NCBI RefSeq assembly: GCF_017168335.1
Contig: NZ_JABFAU010000004.1
Location: 80,110-144,109 of the forward strand
Source: Rhodococcus sp. KRD162
Lineage (GTDB): Bacteria; Actinomycetota; Actinomycetes; Mycobacteriales; Mycobacteriaceae
DNA: 64,000 bases
Reading direction: 5' to 3'
Shown: positions 1-9,549 of the stretch, in pieces
Position numbering within the stretch: the stretch's first letter is position 1
Layout of the letters: every line of letters starts with the position of its first letter
Notes under the pieces: model-generated
Told to the model about the DNA's origin: nothing
Seen by the model: only the letters and a program-made list of their open reading frames with translations
The model's database searches: none
Translations under genes and position numbers: made by a program

Positions 1-241
1 CCGTTCGCACCAGCAAGGTGCCCAGGGTGTCCACTCGTTCGGTCACGGCCGTGGAGGCCAAGCCCCCGACCGTCAATGCCAGGACGACGAGGGCGAATAC
101 CATCGCGACCAAACGCGCAGGCGTCGAGCGCATGGTGTATCGAACCGGCGGCTTACCTGCAGCAGCACCGACGGGAGTTGCCGTTGTCGGTGGGACGGCA
201 GCAGAGGGAGTAATGCCGGCCGCGATCACGTCACCGAGCAT
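1..241 (-). CDS. glnX: GlnX-like membrane sensor protein, N-terminal fragment (cut by window edge)
   Basis: Only the first 80 or so codons are in the window, reading from an ATG at 241 toward the left edge. The visible part has a Pro/Ala/Thr-rich cytoplasmic start of about 40 residues, then RSTPARL and a hydrophobic segment (about residues 44-65), followed by TERVDTLGTLLV. In M. tuberculosis the gene divergent from mutT3 is Rv0412c, glnX, a membrane protein that works with GlnH and PknG to sense amino acids. The identification rests on this gene order plus the single visible transmembrane segment. The sensor domain lies outside the window. A different membrane protein at this spot cannot be excluded. 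Confidence 0.55.
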   Translation of the reverse strand, partial: MLGDVIAAGITPSAAVPPTTATPVGAAAGKPPVRYTMRSTPARLVAMVFALVVLALTVGGLASTAVTERVDTLGTLLVRT

Positions 242-300
242 ATAAGTAGCCGGACCGTACTGCAGCCACTCGCCAGGATGATTCACCTAGGGTGGGGAAC

Positions 301-1182
301 ATGCGAGGTGACGGGGACGGTTGGGTGATCGGAGAGAACGGTTCTCGGCACTGGGGAAAGCACGGAGCCGCCGGACTGTTGCTGCGGGCACCGTCCAACC
401 CGGGAACCTCGAACCCCGGTACCTCGAACCCCGGTGGTGCGAACTGGGGAGAGCCCGTCGTGCTGCTGCAACACCGCGCCCTCTGGAGCCATCAGGGTGG
501 GACGTGGGCACTGCCCGGCGGTGCCCGTGATTCTCACGAGAGCACCGAGCACGCGGCGGTTCGGGAGGCCCACGAAGAAGCCGGAATCACGGCCGAGCAG
601 CTCTGTGTCCGCAGCGAGCGGGTCACCGCGAGTGCCTCGAGTGGTTGGTCCTACACCACCGTCGTCGCCGATACCGACCGTGCCCTCACCACGGTGCCCA
701 ACGGCGAGAGCACCGAGCTGCGCTGGGTACCGGAATCCGTCGTCGCCGAGCTGCCACTGCACCCGGGGTTCGCATCGAGCTGGCCTGCCCTGCGCACCGT
801 GCCGCTCCGGGTGCTGCTCGATACCGCCAACGTGCTCGGTTCGCGGCCGAACGGATGGTGGAAGGACCGCGCGGGGGCCACCGGCGCGCTTCTGGCCTCG
901 CTCGCCGAGACGCTGCCCCGCACAGTCGAACTACCCGGCGGCCAGTACGGGTGGCTCACCCGCATCGAAGCGGTGCTCGAGGGCCGGGCCCGGGAGGCTG
1001 TGGTGAACGATCCACGAGTCCCGGTGATCATCGCCGACGGCAGCGGTGACGACACCCTTGCCGCGCAGGCCCAGCTCGACGGCGGTCTCACGGCGATGGT
1101 CACCGCCGACCGCGGCCTGCGGGACCGGCTGCCCGCATCGGTGCAGGTTCTCGAGCCCTCGGTCGTGCTCGGCTGGTTGTAG
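301..1182 (+). CDS. Nudix hydrolase fused to a PIN/NYN-like C-terminal domain
   Basis: This is a 293-residue protein. The ATG at 301 was preferred over GTG 292 because GGGG sits just upstream of it. The Nudix box is complete at about residues 74-96 (GARDSHE, then REAHEEAGI), so hydrolysis of nucleoside diphosphate derivatives or oxidised nucleotides is expected. By position it matches mutT3 (Rv0413). After about residue 165 comes a second region with VLLDTANVLG, GDDTLAAQ and VTADRGLRDR, three Asp-bearing motifs typical of PIN/NYN-type nuclease folds. A repeated NPGTS linker lies near residues 36-48. The fusion makes the protein about 75 residues longer than Rv0413. The substrate is unknown, and the second domain is my motif reading. 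Confidence 0.8.
   Translation: MRGDGDGWVIGENGSRHWGKHGAAGLLLRAPSNPGTSNPGTSNPGGANWGEPVVLLQHRALWSHQGGTWALPGGARDSHESTEHAAVREAHEEAGITAEQLCVRSERVTASASSGWSYTTVVADTDRALTTVPNGESTELRWVPESVVAELPLHPGFASSWPALRTVPLRVLLDTANVLGSRPNGWWKDRAGATGALLASLAETLPRTVELPGGQYGWLTRIEAVLEGRAREAVVNDPRVPVIIADGSGDDTLAAQAQLDGGLTAMVTADRGLRDRLPASVQVLEPSVVLGWL
406..435 (+). repeat. 15-bp tandem repeat (2 copies) in Nudix linker
   Basis: ACCTCGAACCCCGGT occurs twice in tandem. The repeat is in frame and encodes the TSNPG repeat in the N-terminal part of the Nudix protein. The length is a multiple of three, so copy-number change would keep the frame. Confidence 0.9.
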
Positions 1183-1251
1183 AACAGCGCCGGAGCTCGA
1201 CGCCCGGCGGGAACCTCTGTCGTCGGCCCTCCAATCAGCGCGGGCTCCTGG

Positions 1252-1578
1252 TCACCAGTTCGGCAGCGCCACGAACAGAAAACTCACGCCGACGACAATG
1301 CCGAGCGCGCCGCTGCCCACCGCCAGGGCGGTGTCCTCGCGGGGAGCCCTCTCGCCCTCGAGGTCCGGGCTTCGATATGCCCACAGCGCAGTTGCGACGG
1401 CGACGAGTCCGGCCACGACACCGACACCTGCGGCCCAGAAGGTGACGACGGACAGGGCACCGATCATGATCGCGAACTCGGTCAGCTGCGCTCGGGTCCT
1501 GGGGCGTCGGTCCCACCACCGCGCCAGTACAGAGTTCTCGGGATCTCTGGTCGGTGGTGTGTCGGAAGCTACTGTCAC
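1252..1578 (-). CDS. Small two-helix membrane protein, function unknown
   Basis: This is a 108-residue protein. The frame stays open further upstream, but GTG at 1578 follows a good AAAGGAG ribosome site and is taken as the start. The N-terminal third is hydrophilic (TPPTRDPENS, then WWDRRPRTRAQLTEFA). Two or three hydrophobic segments follow (ALSVVTFWAAGVGVVAGL, then VGSGALGIVVGVSFLFVAL) around a charged loop, SPDLEGERAPRED. I do not recognise the family. It is convergent with the Nudix gene 69 bases away and lies downstream of another membrane protein gene on the same strand. There are no catalytic motifs. Confidence 0.6.
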   Translation of the reverse strand: MTVASDTPPTRDPENSVLARWWDRRPRTRAQLTEFAIMIGALSVVTFWAAGVGVVAGLVAVATALWAYRSPDLEGERAPREDTALAVGSGALGIVVGVSFLFVALPNW

Positions 1579-1825
1579 GGCCGTCTCCTTTCTCTCGTCG
1601 CGTACGTCGCTGCTGTTCTTGCCCAGCACGGACGACCGGGAAGACGCATCGGCGTCGACTCGGGGGTGTCTTACAGAGGTGTTCTTCACCATTCTGGCAG
1701 CGGCCGGCCACGGCCGCCAATCCCTTTCGCGATTGCGATGCGGATCACCTGTCGGTGGGTCGTTCGGGCCAGGCCCGACCGAGGTTTCCTGCTGCGGAGG
1801 GGATTTCGTGAAGGGTCTACCTACG

Positions 1826-2431
1826 TCAGTGCGCGGAACGCTGCGTATGCCAGCGGCGGATCAGTATCGCGCCGCCCACCAGCCCAGCTACGACGAGAAT
1901 CAGCCCTGCGGCCACACTGGACACGCGGCTCGGCCACGGCAGAAAAGTCGGAACATCGAACATGTTCAGCCAGAACGGCTCCAGCACCGCTCCGGCGGGG
2001 GCAACCAGACGCGCGAGCAATCCCGCGGGGCCTGTGTTTCGCGCTGCGGCCCCGAGAAGACCGAGGGGACCGCCCGTGACGAGGGCCAGAAGGAACCACC
2101 ACTGGTTCGAGGCCCACACGGTCGCGTCGAACATGCCGAACAGCAGTCCGACACCGTAATGGACCCCCAGCGCGATCAGGCCTGCCGCGATCCCGGCCGC
2201 GAATGCCTGCAGCGGACGGCGGACGAACCAGCCGCACAGAATGGGCAGACCTGCCCACACTGCACCCGAATTGACCAGCTTGCTGATCGTCGAGCGCACC
2301 GCCAGCAGGGTGTCGGCCTCTGCTGACAGCTGGCTCACACTCGTCACGTTGGAGGCCAGCGACACCAGGGCCACGACCACCGCAGCCGCAACGACGAGCC
2401 CCCACCCCTTACGCGCCACGCCGGGTGACAC
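1826..2431 (-). CDS. Polytopic membrane protein, function unknown
   Basis: About 201 residues from GTG 2431; GTG about 15 bases further in is an alternative start. The longer open frame upstream overlaps thiE and is not believed. At least five hydrophobic segments are visible, including VVAAAVVVALVSLAS near the N-terminus, AFAAGIAAGLIALGVHYG, WWFLLALVTGGPLGLLGAA and VAAGLILVVAGLVGGAIL at the end. The tail is basic (IRRWHTQRSAH). The gene starts 43 bases beyond the thiE stop on the same strand, so it may be read with thiE, but nothing ties it to thiamine. No known family was recognised. Confidence 0.6.
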   Translation of the reverse strand: MSPGVARKGWGLVVAAAVVVALVSLASNVTSVSQLSAEADTLLAVRSTISKLVNSGAVWAGLPILCGWFVRRPLQAFAAGIAAGLIALGVHYGVGLLFGMFDATVWASNQWWFLLALVTGGPLGLLGAAARNTGPAGLLARLVAPAGAVLEPFWLNMFDVPTFLPWPSRVSSVAAGLILVVAGLVGGAILIRRWHTQRSAH

Positions 2432-2474
2432 TACGCACCGTTCGATGTCCTTGTTCGGCAGGTGAGCGTCGGCG

Positions 2475-3167
2475 TCAGACCTGCAACGCCTGCACCAGCT
2501 GACGAGCAGCGGCCTGCGGATCGCGGGCCTCGGTGATCGCGCGGACCACCACGATGCGATCGGCTCCGGCGGCCCGAACCTGATCCACATTGGTCCCGTC
2601 GACTCCGCCGATGGCGAACCACGGCCGCTCCGGCAATGCATCGGCAGTGGCCCGCAGCGTCTCTAGCCCTGCGGCCTTGCGGTTGGGTTTGGTGGGCGTC
2701 GGCCACACCGGACCGACGGCGAAGTAGTCGACCCCGTCCTCGATCGCGGCGAGTGAGGCCTGGGCGCGGTTCTGCGTCGAACGGCCGATCACCACGTCCG
2801 GGCCGAGGATCTGCCGCGCGTAATGCACCGGCAGATCCCCCTGGCCGAGGTGCAGCACGTCCGCGCCCGAGGCCAACGCCAGATCCGCCCGATCATTGAC
2901 CGCAAGCAGCGCTCCATGTCGCTTGGTCGCGGCCACCAGGACGGCCAACGCAGCGAGCTCGTCCTTGGCTTCGAGAGGGCCGAACTCGCGTTCACCGGCA
3001 GAGTTCTTGTCGCGTAGCTGAATGATGTCGACGCCACCGGACAACGCCGCTTCGGCGAACTGGGCGAGGTCGCCTTTCTCGCGCCTGGCATCGGTACACA
3101 GGTACAGGCGAGCGGACGCAAGACGCTCGCGGGGAGTCTGATTGCGGACGGTCTGAGATGGATGCAC
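2475..3167 (-). CDS. thiE: Thiamine phosphate synthase
   Basis: ThiE joins HMP-pyrophosphate and thiazole phosphate to give thiamine phosphate in the cytosol. The protein is 230 residues from GTG 3167, near the usual 220. It has TIM-barrel motifs of the family: [18 protein letters not shown] (phosphate and pyrophosphate contacts), [42 protein letters not shown] and WFAIGGV. It diverges from thiO, and the roughly 150-base gap holds a TPP riboswitch pointing the other way, the same arrangement as M. tuberculosis Rv0414c/Rv0415. An upstream extension of the frame to 3278 would run into the riboswitch and is rejected. Confidence 0.93.
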   Translation of the reverse strand: MHPSQTVRNQTPRERLASARLYLCTDARREKGDLAQFAEAALSGGVDIIQLRDKNSAGEREFGPLEAKDELAALAVLVAATKRHGALLAVNDRADLALASGADVLHLGQGDLPVHYARQILGPDVVIGRSTQNRAQASLAAIEDGVDYFAVGPVWPTPTKPNRKAAGLETLRATADALPERPWFAIGGVDGTNVDQVRAAGADRIVVVRAITEARDPQAAARQLVQALQV

Positions 3168-3223
3168 GAGACGAACTGTATTCTCATAGTGGCCACCACC
3201 GAAGACGGAGTGGCCGAGAAATC

Positions 3224-3311
3224 GCGGGAGTCCCGGGGATCGTGGGGCTGAGAGTGGGTTCGCCGCCCTTACCGTCAATACCTGAACCCGATCATGCGGG
3301 CGCAGGGAGTG
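3224..3311 (+). promoter_or_regulatory. TPP riboswitch (THI element) before thiO
   Basis: The hallmark blocks of the thiamine pyrophosphate aptamer are present in order: GGGGCTGAGAG at about 3244-3254, ACC-n-AATACCTGAACC near 3271-3288, GATCATGCGGG and GCGCAGGGAG up to about 3310. The element ends only a few bases before the thiO GTG at 3317, so its closing stem covers the ribosome site (GGGAGTGAGG). This suggests control of translation start when TPP is bound. It should repress the thiO-thiS-thiG operon; thiE, divergent, is not covered. Confidence 0.93.
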
Positions 3312-3316
3312 AGGTT

Positions 3317-4389
3317 GTGAATCGCGTGCATATCGTTGTGATCGGCGGAGGCGTCATCGGGCTGTCGACGGCGCTGCGACTGGGCCAGGACGGTCACCGG
3401 GTGGTCGTCCACGATCCCGCTCTCGGTCGAGGCGCGTCCTGGGTCGCAGGCGGAATGTTGGCACCGCTGTCCGAGGGCTGGCCCGGCGAACACGAACTAC
3501 TGCATCTCGGTGCCGCCTCGTTGGCGCGCTGGCCGGAATTTGCCCGACGCCTCCCCGGCCCCTCGGTGTTCTCCTCGACCGGATCCGTCACCGTGGCCCT
3601 CGACTCGGCCGATGCCGCCGATCTGCGGACCATCGCGGAATGGGTGGCCGAGCAGGGGCACGAGCTGGAGATTCTCGGCCGTGCGCAGCTGCGAGAACTC
3701 GAACCCGCGCTGGCGCCCAACATCCGCCTCGGCTTGCTGGCCCCGACCGAACTGTCCGTCGACAATCGAGCGCTGGTCGCCGCCCTCGAGCAGGGCTGCA
3801 TCGGTGCCGGAGTCGAGTTCGTGACGGAGCCGGTGCACACCGTGCCCGACGCCGATCACGTGGTCCTGGCCGCAGGGTCCAACTCGGCCGCGCTGTGGCC
3901 GACGCTGCCCGTTCGGCCGGTCAAGGGCGAAATTCTGCGATTGCGGCGACGGCCCAGCGCCGCTGCGCCGCCGCAGCGCACCGTCCGCGGCACGGTGCAC
4001 GGCAGGCCGATCTACCTGGTGCCACGCGGCGACGGGTTGGTCGTCGGTGCAACACAATACGAATCAGGCCAGGACACCCAGGTCACCGTCGCCGGAGTAC
4101 GAGACCTGATCTCCGATGCCGAACGACTCATGCCGAGCATCGGCGAGTACGAACTGTACGAAACCGCAGCGGGACTGCGCCCGATGAGCCCGGACGGCAT
4201 ACCGATCATCGGCCGCCTGACCGACAACGTCCTCGTCGCGACCGGTCACGGCCGCAACGGCATCCTCCTGGCCCCCATCACCGCCGACGCCGTTGCCGCG
4301 CTGATCGACGGCCGCGAACTCGGCGAGGCGAAAGCAGCCACCCCCGAACGTTTCTCGCACATGTGCAGCCAACAGATCGAAAGGACACC

Positions 4390-4393
<4 letters not shown>
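3317..4393 (+). CDS. thiO: Glycine oxidase, thiamine thiazole synthesis
   Basis: ThiO is an FAD-dependent amine oxidase that turns glycine into iminoacetate for thiazole synthesis. The protein is 358 residues from GTG 3317, placed just after the riboswitch. The N-terminal Rossmann motif is [13 protein letters not shown] (dinucleotide binding). The [15 protein letters not shown] segment is typical of the family, as are [22 protein letters not shown] and the C-terminal [13 protein letters not shown] loop that closes the FAD site. The stop overlaps the thiS start (ATGA), showing tight coupling with thiS and thiG. Regulation is by the upstream TPP riboswitch. Confidence 0.94.
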
Positions 4394-5350
<957 letters not shown>

Positions 5351-5474
5351 CCGCCGCGTCGTCTGCGCCCCCGGCCGCGCACACGGCCTCAGGGTTCGAC
5401 TCATCCGAAAGGATGATGCGATTGGCGACTGTGGGTCGATGTGCGGTCGGTCTCGATCGAGCACAGTGATACCC

Positions 5475-6437
5475 ATGATCGAAGTGACAGGACTGACCAA
5501 GCAGTACGGAGCGGTGACGGCGGTCGACAACCTCACCTTCACCATCAAACCCGGTATCGTCACCGGCTTCCTGGGTCCCAACGGCGCAGGCAAGTCGACC
5601 ACGATGCGCATGATCCTCGGTCTCGACAGACCCACCTCGGGTACGGCGACGATCGAGGGCAAGAACTACAGCAATCTGAAGCAGCCACTGCGAACCGTCG
5701 GCGCTCTGCTCGACGCCAAGTGGGTACATCCGAATCGATCGGCACGTGCGCACCTCGAGTGGATGGCCGCCTCCAACGGCATCCCCAAGTCGCGGGTCGA
5801 GGAGGTGTTGCGTCTGGTGGGATTGTCCGAGGTGGCGAAGAAGAATGCCGGCGGTTTCTCGCTCGGTATGTCTCAGCGGCTCGGTCTCGCCGGTGCGCTG
5901 CTGGGCGATCCCAAGGTGCTGCTGTTCGACGAGCCGGTCAACGGCCTCGACCCCGAGGGTATCGTCTGGATCCGAAAGTTCATGCAGCGCTTGGCGGCCG
6001 AGGGTCGTACGGTGCTCGTGTCGAGCCACCTGCTCTCGGAGATGGCTCAGACGGCCGAACATCTCATCGTCATCGGACGCGGCAAGCTGATCTCGGATTC
6101 CTCGGTGCAGGAGTTCATCGATCACGCCTCCGAAGCGTCGGTGCGCGTGCGCAGCCCGCAGCTCGACGGCCTCCGTCAGGCCCTGACCACCGCCGGTCTC
6201 ACCGTGCGTGAGCCGGACAGGACAGACGAGTTGCAACCTTCGCTCGTAGTGCTCAACTCCACGACCGATGCGATCGGCGATATCGCCGGTCGAGCCGGAA
6301 TAACTCTGCACGAGTTGGCCTCTCAGCGTGGCTCGCTCGAGGAAGCTTTCATGAAACTCACCGGAGACACAGTCCAGTATCACGGCTCGGGAGCGGAAGA
6401 TCCCAACAATCAGCAAGCGATGGGCGGTGCACTCTGA
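5475..6437 (+). CDS. ABC transporter ATP-binding protein
   Basis: This 320-residue ATPase pairs with the permease that follows. The start ATG 5475 opens with MIEVTGLTKQYG; the longer upstream frame is rejected. Walker A is GPNGAGKST (about residues 36-44), the signature is SLGMSQR and Walker B is VLLFDEPVNGLD. A C-terminal region of about 100 residues after the ATPase core is typical of ABC-2 exporters of the BcrA/NatA type. The stop overlaps the permease ATG (TGATG). The substrate is unknown. The pair sits between thiG and the lpqL-like gene, which are neighbours in M. tuberculosis, so it looks inserted relative to that order. Confidence 0.9.
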   Translation: MIEVTGLTKQYGAVTAVDNLTFTIKPGIVTGFLGPNGAGKSTTMRMILGLDRPTSGTATIEGKNYSNLKQPLRTVGALLDAKWVHPNRSARAHLEWMAASNGIPKSRVEEVLRLVGLSEVAKKNAGGFSLGMSQRLGLAGALLGDPKVLLFDEPVNGLDPEGIVWIRKFMQRLAAEGRTVLVSSHLLSEMAQTAEHLIVIGRGKLISDSSVQEFIDHASEASVRVRSPQLDGLRQALTTAGLTVREPDRTDELQPSLVVLNSTTDAIGDIAGRAGITLHELASQRGSLEEAFMKLTGDTVQYHGSGAEDPNNQQAMGGAL

Positions 6438-7207
6438 TGGGCGTCATGGCAGCAGAGAGAATCAAGTTCACCTCGACCAAATCACCGTGGTGGTGCAGCG
6501 CGATCGTTGTCGTGTTCGGCCTCGGATTCGGAGCCATCCTGGGCTGGGCAGCCAAGACTGCCCTCGGTCCGGATGCGCCGGAGGGCCTGCCGCCGACCAC
6601 CGCGTACGACGTCGTCGGGAGCGGTGTGGGCGGCCTGGGGCTGATGGTGCTGATGATCCTGGCAGCACTGACCGTCACCAGCGAATACCGCTTCGGCCTG
6701 ATCCGAACCACCTTCCAGGCGGTCACCAACCGGGCATCGGTGCTCGGTGCGAAGGCACTCATCGTCGGCGTGTACGGCGCGGTGCTGTCGTTGATCCTGG
6801 CGTTCGGTGCGCTGTTCCTGGCCAAGGCGATCGCGGGTGAGGAGGCAGGGGCACTGCTGAGCTTCGATGTCGACGGCACCTGGCGCGTCATCTACGGCAC
6901 GGCAATCCTGGCATTCGTGCAGATAGTCCTGGCCGTCGCGGTGGGTGCGCTCGTTCGGCAGTCCGCCGGTGCCATCGCCGTGCTGCTGTTGTGGCCGTTG
7001 CTGATCGAAAGCCTCGTCGGACTCATCCCGAAGGTCGGCGAGAAGATCCAGCCGTTCCTGCCGTTCAAGAATGCCGACCATTTCCTCGGCGGCTCGGCGG
7101 GGACCGATTTCCACTGGGGTCCGATCGGCAGCCTGATCTACTTCGTTGTCTTCACCGCGGTGATCTTCGGAGTAGCGGTCTTGGTCGTCAATCGTCGGGA
7201 CGCCTGA
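6437..7207 (+). CDS. ABC-2 type transporter permease
   Basis: This is a 256-residue membrane protein starting one base inside the ATPase stop codon. It begins with a short cytoplasmic segment (MGVMAAERIKFTSTKSPWW), followed by about six hydrophobic helices, including VVFGLGFGAILGWAA, GLMVLMILAALTVTSEYR, YGAVLSLILAFGALFLAKAI and YFVVFTAVIFGVAVLVV. The LTVTSEYRFGLIRTTF segment after the second helix is typical of BcrB/NatB-like permeases. It forms the membrane channel of the exporter driven by the upstream ATPase. The exported substrate cannot be told from sequence. Confidence 0.88.
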   Translation: MGVMAAERIKFTSTKSPWWCSAIVVVFGLGFGAILGWAAKTALGPDAPEGLPPTTAYDVVGSGVGGLGLMVLMILAALTVTSEYRFGLIRTTFQAVTNRASVLGAKALIVGVYGAVLSLILAFGALFLAKAIAGEEAGALLSFDVDGTWRVIYGTAILAFVQIVLAVAVGALVRQSAGAIAVLLLWPLLIESLVGLIPKVGEKIQPFLPFKNADHFLGGSAGTDFHWGPIGSLIYFVVFTAVIFGVAVLVVNRRDA

Positions 7208-7232
7208 CCTCACTCTGGGTAGGGTGTCCGAT

Positions 7233-8690
7233 ATGCGGATTTCCTTGCTTGCAGGTAGCGCCGTCTCGGTCTTGATTCTGGCCGGCTGTTCGTCCACCTC
7301 GGACGAGCAACCGGCCAGAGTTTTCGCCACACCCGACGGGCCTGGTCTTGCGGCTGCGGTCACCGAGGACGGCCTCGTCGGGCATCTCGAGGAACTCGAA
7401 GCCATCGCAGCCGCGCACGACGGTAATCGGGCCGCCGGTACCGCGGGATACGACGCGAGCGTTGATTATGTTCTCTCGCAACTCGAATCGGCGGGCTTCG
7501 ACGTCACCACTCCGGAGTTCGAATTCGAAACCTTCGAGGCGCAGACTCAAACTCTGTCACTGGCGGGCACCGAGGTTCCGGTGTTCGCCCTCAGCTACTC
7601 GCCGACCACCAGTGCCGAGGGCATCACCGCACGGGTCGTCGGCACCCCGGCTGACGAGGACGGGTGTGAGGCAGCCGATTACGAAGGCCTCGATCTGAGC
7701 GGTGCCGTTGCCGTCGTACCGCGTGGAGTGTGTTCGTTCGGCGTGAAACAGTCTGTCGCAGCCGATCTGGGAGCCGCTGCCGCAATCATCGTCAACAACG
7801 AAGCCGGACCACTCGATTCGGGGACGCTCGGCGATCCCGAGACCGGAAGGATTCCCACCGGCGGCGTCAGCCAGGAGGACGGCCCGGCGGTGCTCGCGGC
7901 CCCCGAGGTCACGCTCACACTCGTCACGGCGACCGACACGACCAAGAGCCGCAACATCATTGCGCAAACCACCACTGGATCCACCGAGAATGTGGTGGTG
8001 GCAGGCGCACACCTCGACAGCGTCCCGGAAGGTCCCGGCATCAACGACAACGGCACCGGTACCGCGGCAGTGCTCGAAACGGCACTGCAGATGGGCAGCG
8101 CGCCCGAGGTGACCAACGCGGTGCGCTTCGCGTTCTGGGGTGCCGAGGAGAACGGCCTCGTCGGCTCGACCAAATACGTCGAGAACCTCTCCGATGACGA
8201 GAAGCAGAACATCGCGCTGTACTTGAACTTCGACATGATCGGCTCACACAACGCCGGCTATCTCGCCTACGACGGCGATGATTCCGACCAGGTGGGTGAG
8301 CCCGCCGGACCGGCCGGGTCCGATGCCATCGAGCGCACCTTCGTCGAGCGATTGGGCGATGAAGGGATTGCCGTCGACGGTACCGATTTCGACGGCCGCT
8401 CCGACTACGGCCCGTTCATCGAAGTCGGTATCCCCGCGGGCGGCGTCTTCAGCGGCGCGGACGAGAACAAGACTGCCGCGCAGGCCGAGAAGTGGGGTGG
8501 CACGGCCGATCAGGCCTTCGACGAGAACTACCACACCGACCAGGACACCCTGGCCAACGTCGACCGTGACGCACTGGCGAAGAACGGTGCGGCCGTCGCC
8601 TACGGAATCGGCGTCTACGCACAGTCGGTGGAAGGCCCCAACGGGGTGCCGGTCGGGGCGGAGCGTGAGGCTGCGCGCGCCGAAGGATGA
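7233..8690 (+). CDS. lpqL: M28 family aminopeptidase lipoprotein (LpqL-like)
   Basis: This is a 485-residue secreted lipoprotein. ATG 7233 gives a short signal peptide ending in LILAGC with the lipid-bearing Cys at residue 19. A protease-associated domain is inserted in the middle (GAVAVVPRGVCSFGVKQ). The zinc-peptidase core follows: AHLDSVPEGPGINDNGTG, FWGAEENGLVGS, NFDMIGS and ENYHTDQDT supply the usual His, Asp and Glu ligands of an M28 di-zinc aminopeptidase. In M. tuberculosis lpqL (Rv0418) also follows thiG. It probably trims N-terminal residues from peptides at the cell surface. GTG 7224 is an alternative start. Confidence 0.9.
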   Translation: MRISLLAGSAVSVLILAGCSSTSDEQPARVFATPDGPGLAAAVTEDGLVGHLEELEAIAAAHDGNRAAGTAGYDASVDYVLSQLESAGFDVTTPEFEFETFEAQTQTLSLAGTEVPVFALSYSPTTSAEGITARVVGTPADEDGCEAADYEGLDLSGAVAVVPRGVCSFGVKQSVAADLGAAAAIIVNNEAGPLDSGTLGDPETGRIPTGGVSQEDGPAVLAAPEVTLTLVTATDTTKSRNIIAQTTTGSTENVVVAGAHLDSVPEGPGINDNGTGTAAVLETALQMGSAPEVTNAVRFAFWGAEENGLVGSTKYVENLSDDEKQNIALYLNFDMIGSHNAGYLAYDGDDSDQVGEPAGPAGSDAIERTFVERLGDEGIAVDGTDFDGRSDYGPFIEVGIPAGGVFSGADENKTAAQAEKWGGTADQAFDENYHTDQDTLANVDRDALAKNGAAVAYGIGVYAQSVEGPNGVPVGAEREAARAEG

Positions 8691-8727
8691 CCGTGGGTAT
8701 GTGTGACAGTGAGTTACGCTCGGTGCT

Positions 8728-9549
8728 GTGAACGCAGTCGTCGACTCGGTGGTGGAGTGGGTTCGCACCACCAACCGAGCGCCTACGGTCGTCGGGGCCG
8801 TCCGGCGCGTACGTCGAGCATTGCCCGGTGACCCCACGTTCGGTGATCCGCTGTCCATCGACGGTCCTGGGCGAGCACTGGCAGTGGCCCGGGTGGCCGA
8901 TCGATTCCTCGCTGCGAACGGACTGGACGACGAACCGGGCGCGTCCCGGGAAGTCGGCCTCGGGGCACTGCAGGTATGGCAGGCGATCCTCGAGCGCACC
9001 GGACGCGGCCGCGGTGAGCGCGAGGTCACCATCGTGTTCACCGACCTGGTCGGGTTCTCGTCATGGTCGCTGCGGGCCGGTGACACCGCCACTCTGACAC
9101 TGCTGCGCAAGGTCTCCAAAGCCGTCGAACCCGAGGTCGCGTTCCGCGGCGGCCACGTCGTGAAGCGACTGGGCGACGGCATCATGGCGGTGTTCACCGA
9201 TGCGGGCAAGGCCGTCGAGGCGGTGTTCGCGGCCCGAGAGGCTCTCGCAGGCGTCGACGTGGACGGCTACACCCCGACGATGCGAGTGGGGATTCACACC
9301 GGCAATCCCCGCCAGGTCGGATCGGACTGGCTCGGCGTCGACGTCACGGTCGCCGCCCGCGTGATGCAGACCGGTGGAAACGGCAACGTGATGATCTCGG
9401 AGGCGGCGCTGGCGGCGGTACCGCCGGAGGTGCTCGACGCGTTGGAGGTGGTGTCCAAGCCTTATCGACGCAGCTTCTTCGCTCCGAAGATCAAGGGTGC
9501 ACCGGACGATCTACGCATCCTCCGACTCGTGCAGTCGCCACAGCGGTGA
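8728..9549 (+). CDS. Class III adenylate/guanylate cyclase
   Basis: This is a 273-residue soluble protein from GTG 8728. The cyclase domain occupies about residues 90-265. FTDLVGFS and LGDG carry the two metal-binding Asp residues, and VVKRLGDG has the Lys expected for ATP selection. The usual Asn of the Asn-Arg transition-state pair appears as Thr in GVDVTVAARV, while the Arg is kept. The N-terminal 90 residues have no clear domain. Its 3' end overlaps the convergent thiD by 39 bases. It resembles the stand-alone mycobacterial cyclases (Rv1647-like). It probably makes cAMP, but activity is uncertain because of the Asn change. Confidence 0.86.
   Translation: MNAVVDSVVEWVRTTNRAPTVVGAVRRVRRALPGDPTFGDPLSIDGPGRALAVARVADRFLAANGLDDEPGASREVGLGALQVWQAILERTGRGRGEREVTIVFTDLVGFSSWSLRAGDTATLTLLRKVSKAVEPEVAFRGGHVVKRLGDGIMAVFTDAGKAVEAVFAAREALAGVDVDGYTPTMRVGIHTGNPRQVGSDWLGVDVTVAARVMQTGGNGNVMISEAALAAVPPEVLDALEVVSKPYRRSFFAPKIKGAPDDLRILRLVQSPQR

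Noticed and set aside
3158..3316. N-terminal extension of thiO across the TPP riboswitch
   Set aside because: The riboswitch must be non-coding leader, and the flavin-binding motif starts right after GTG 3317.
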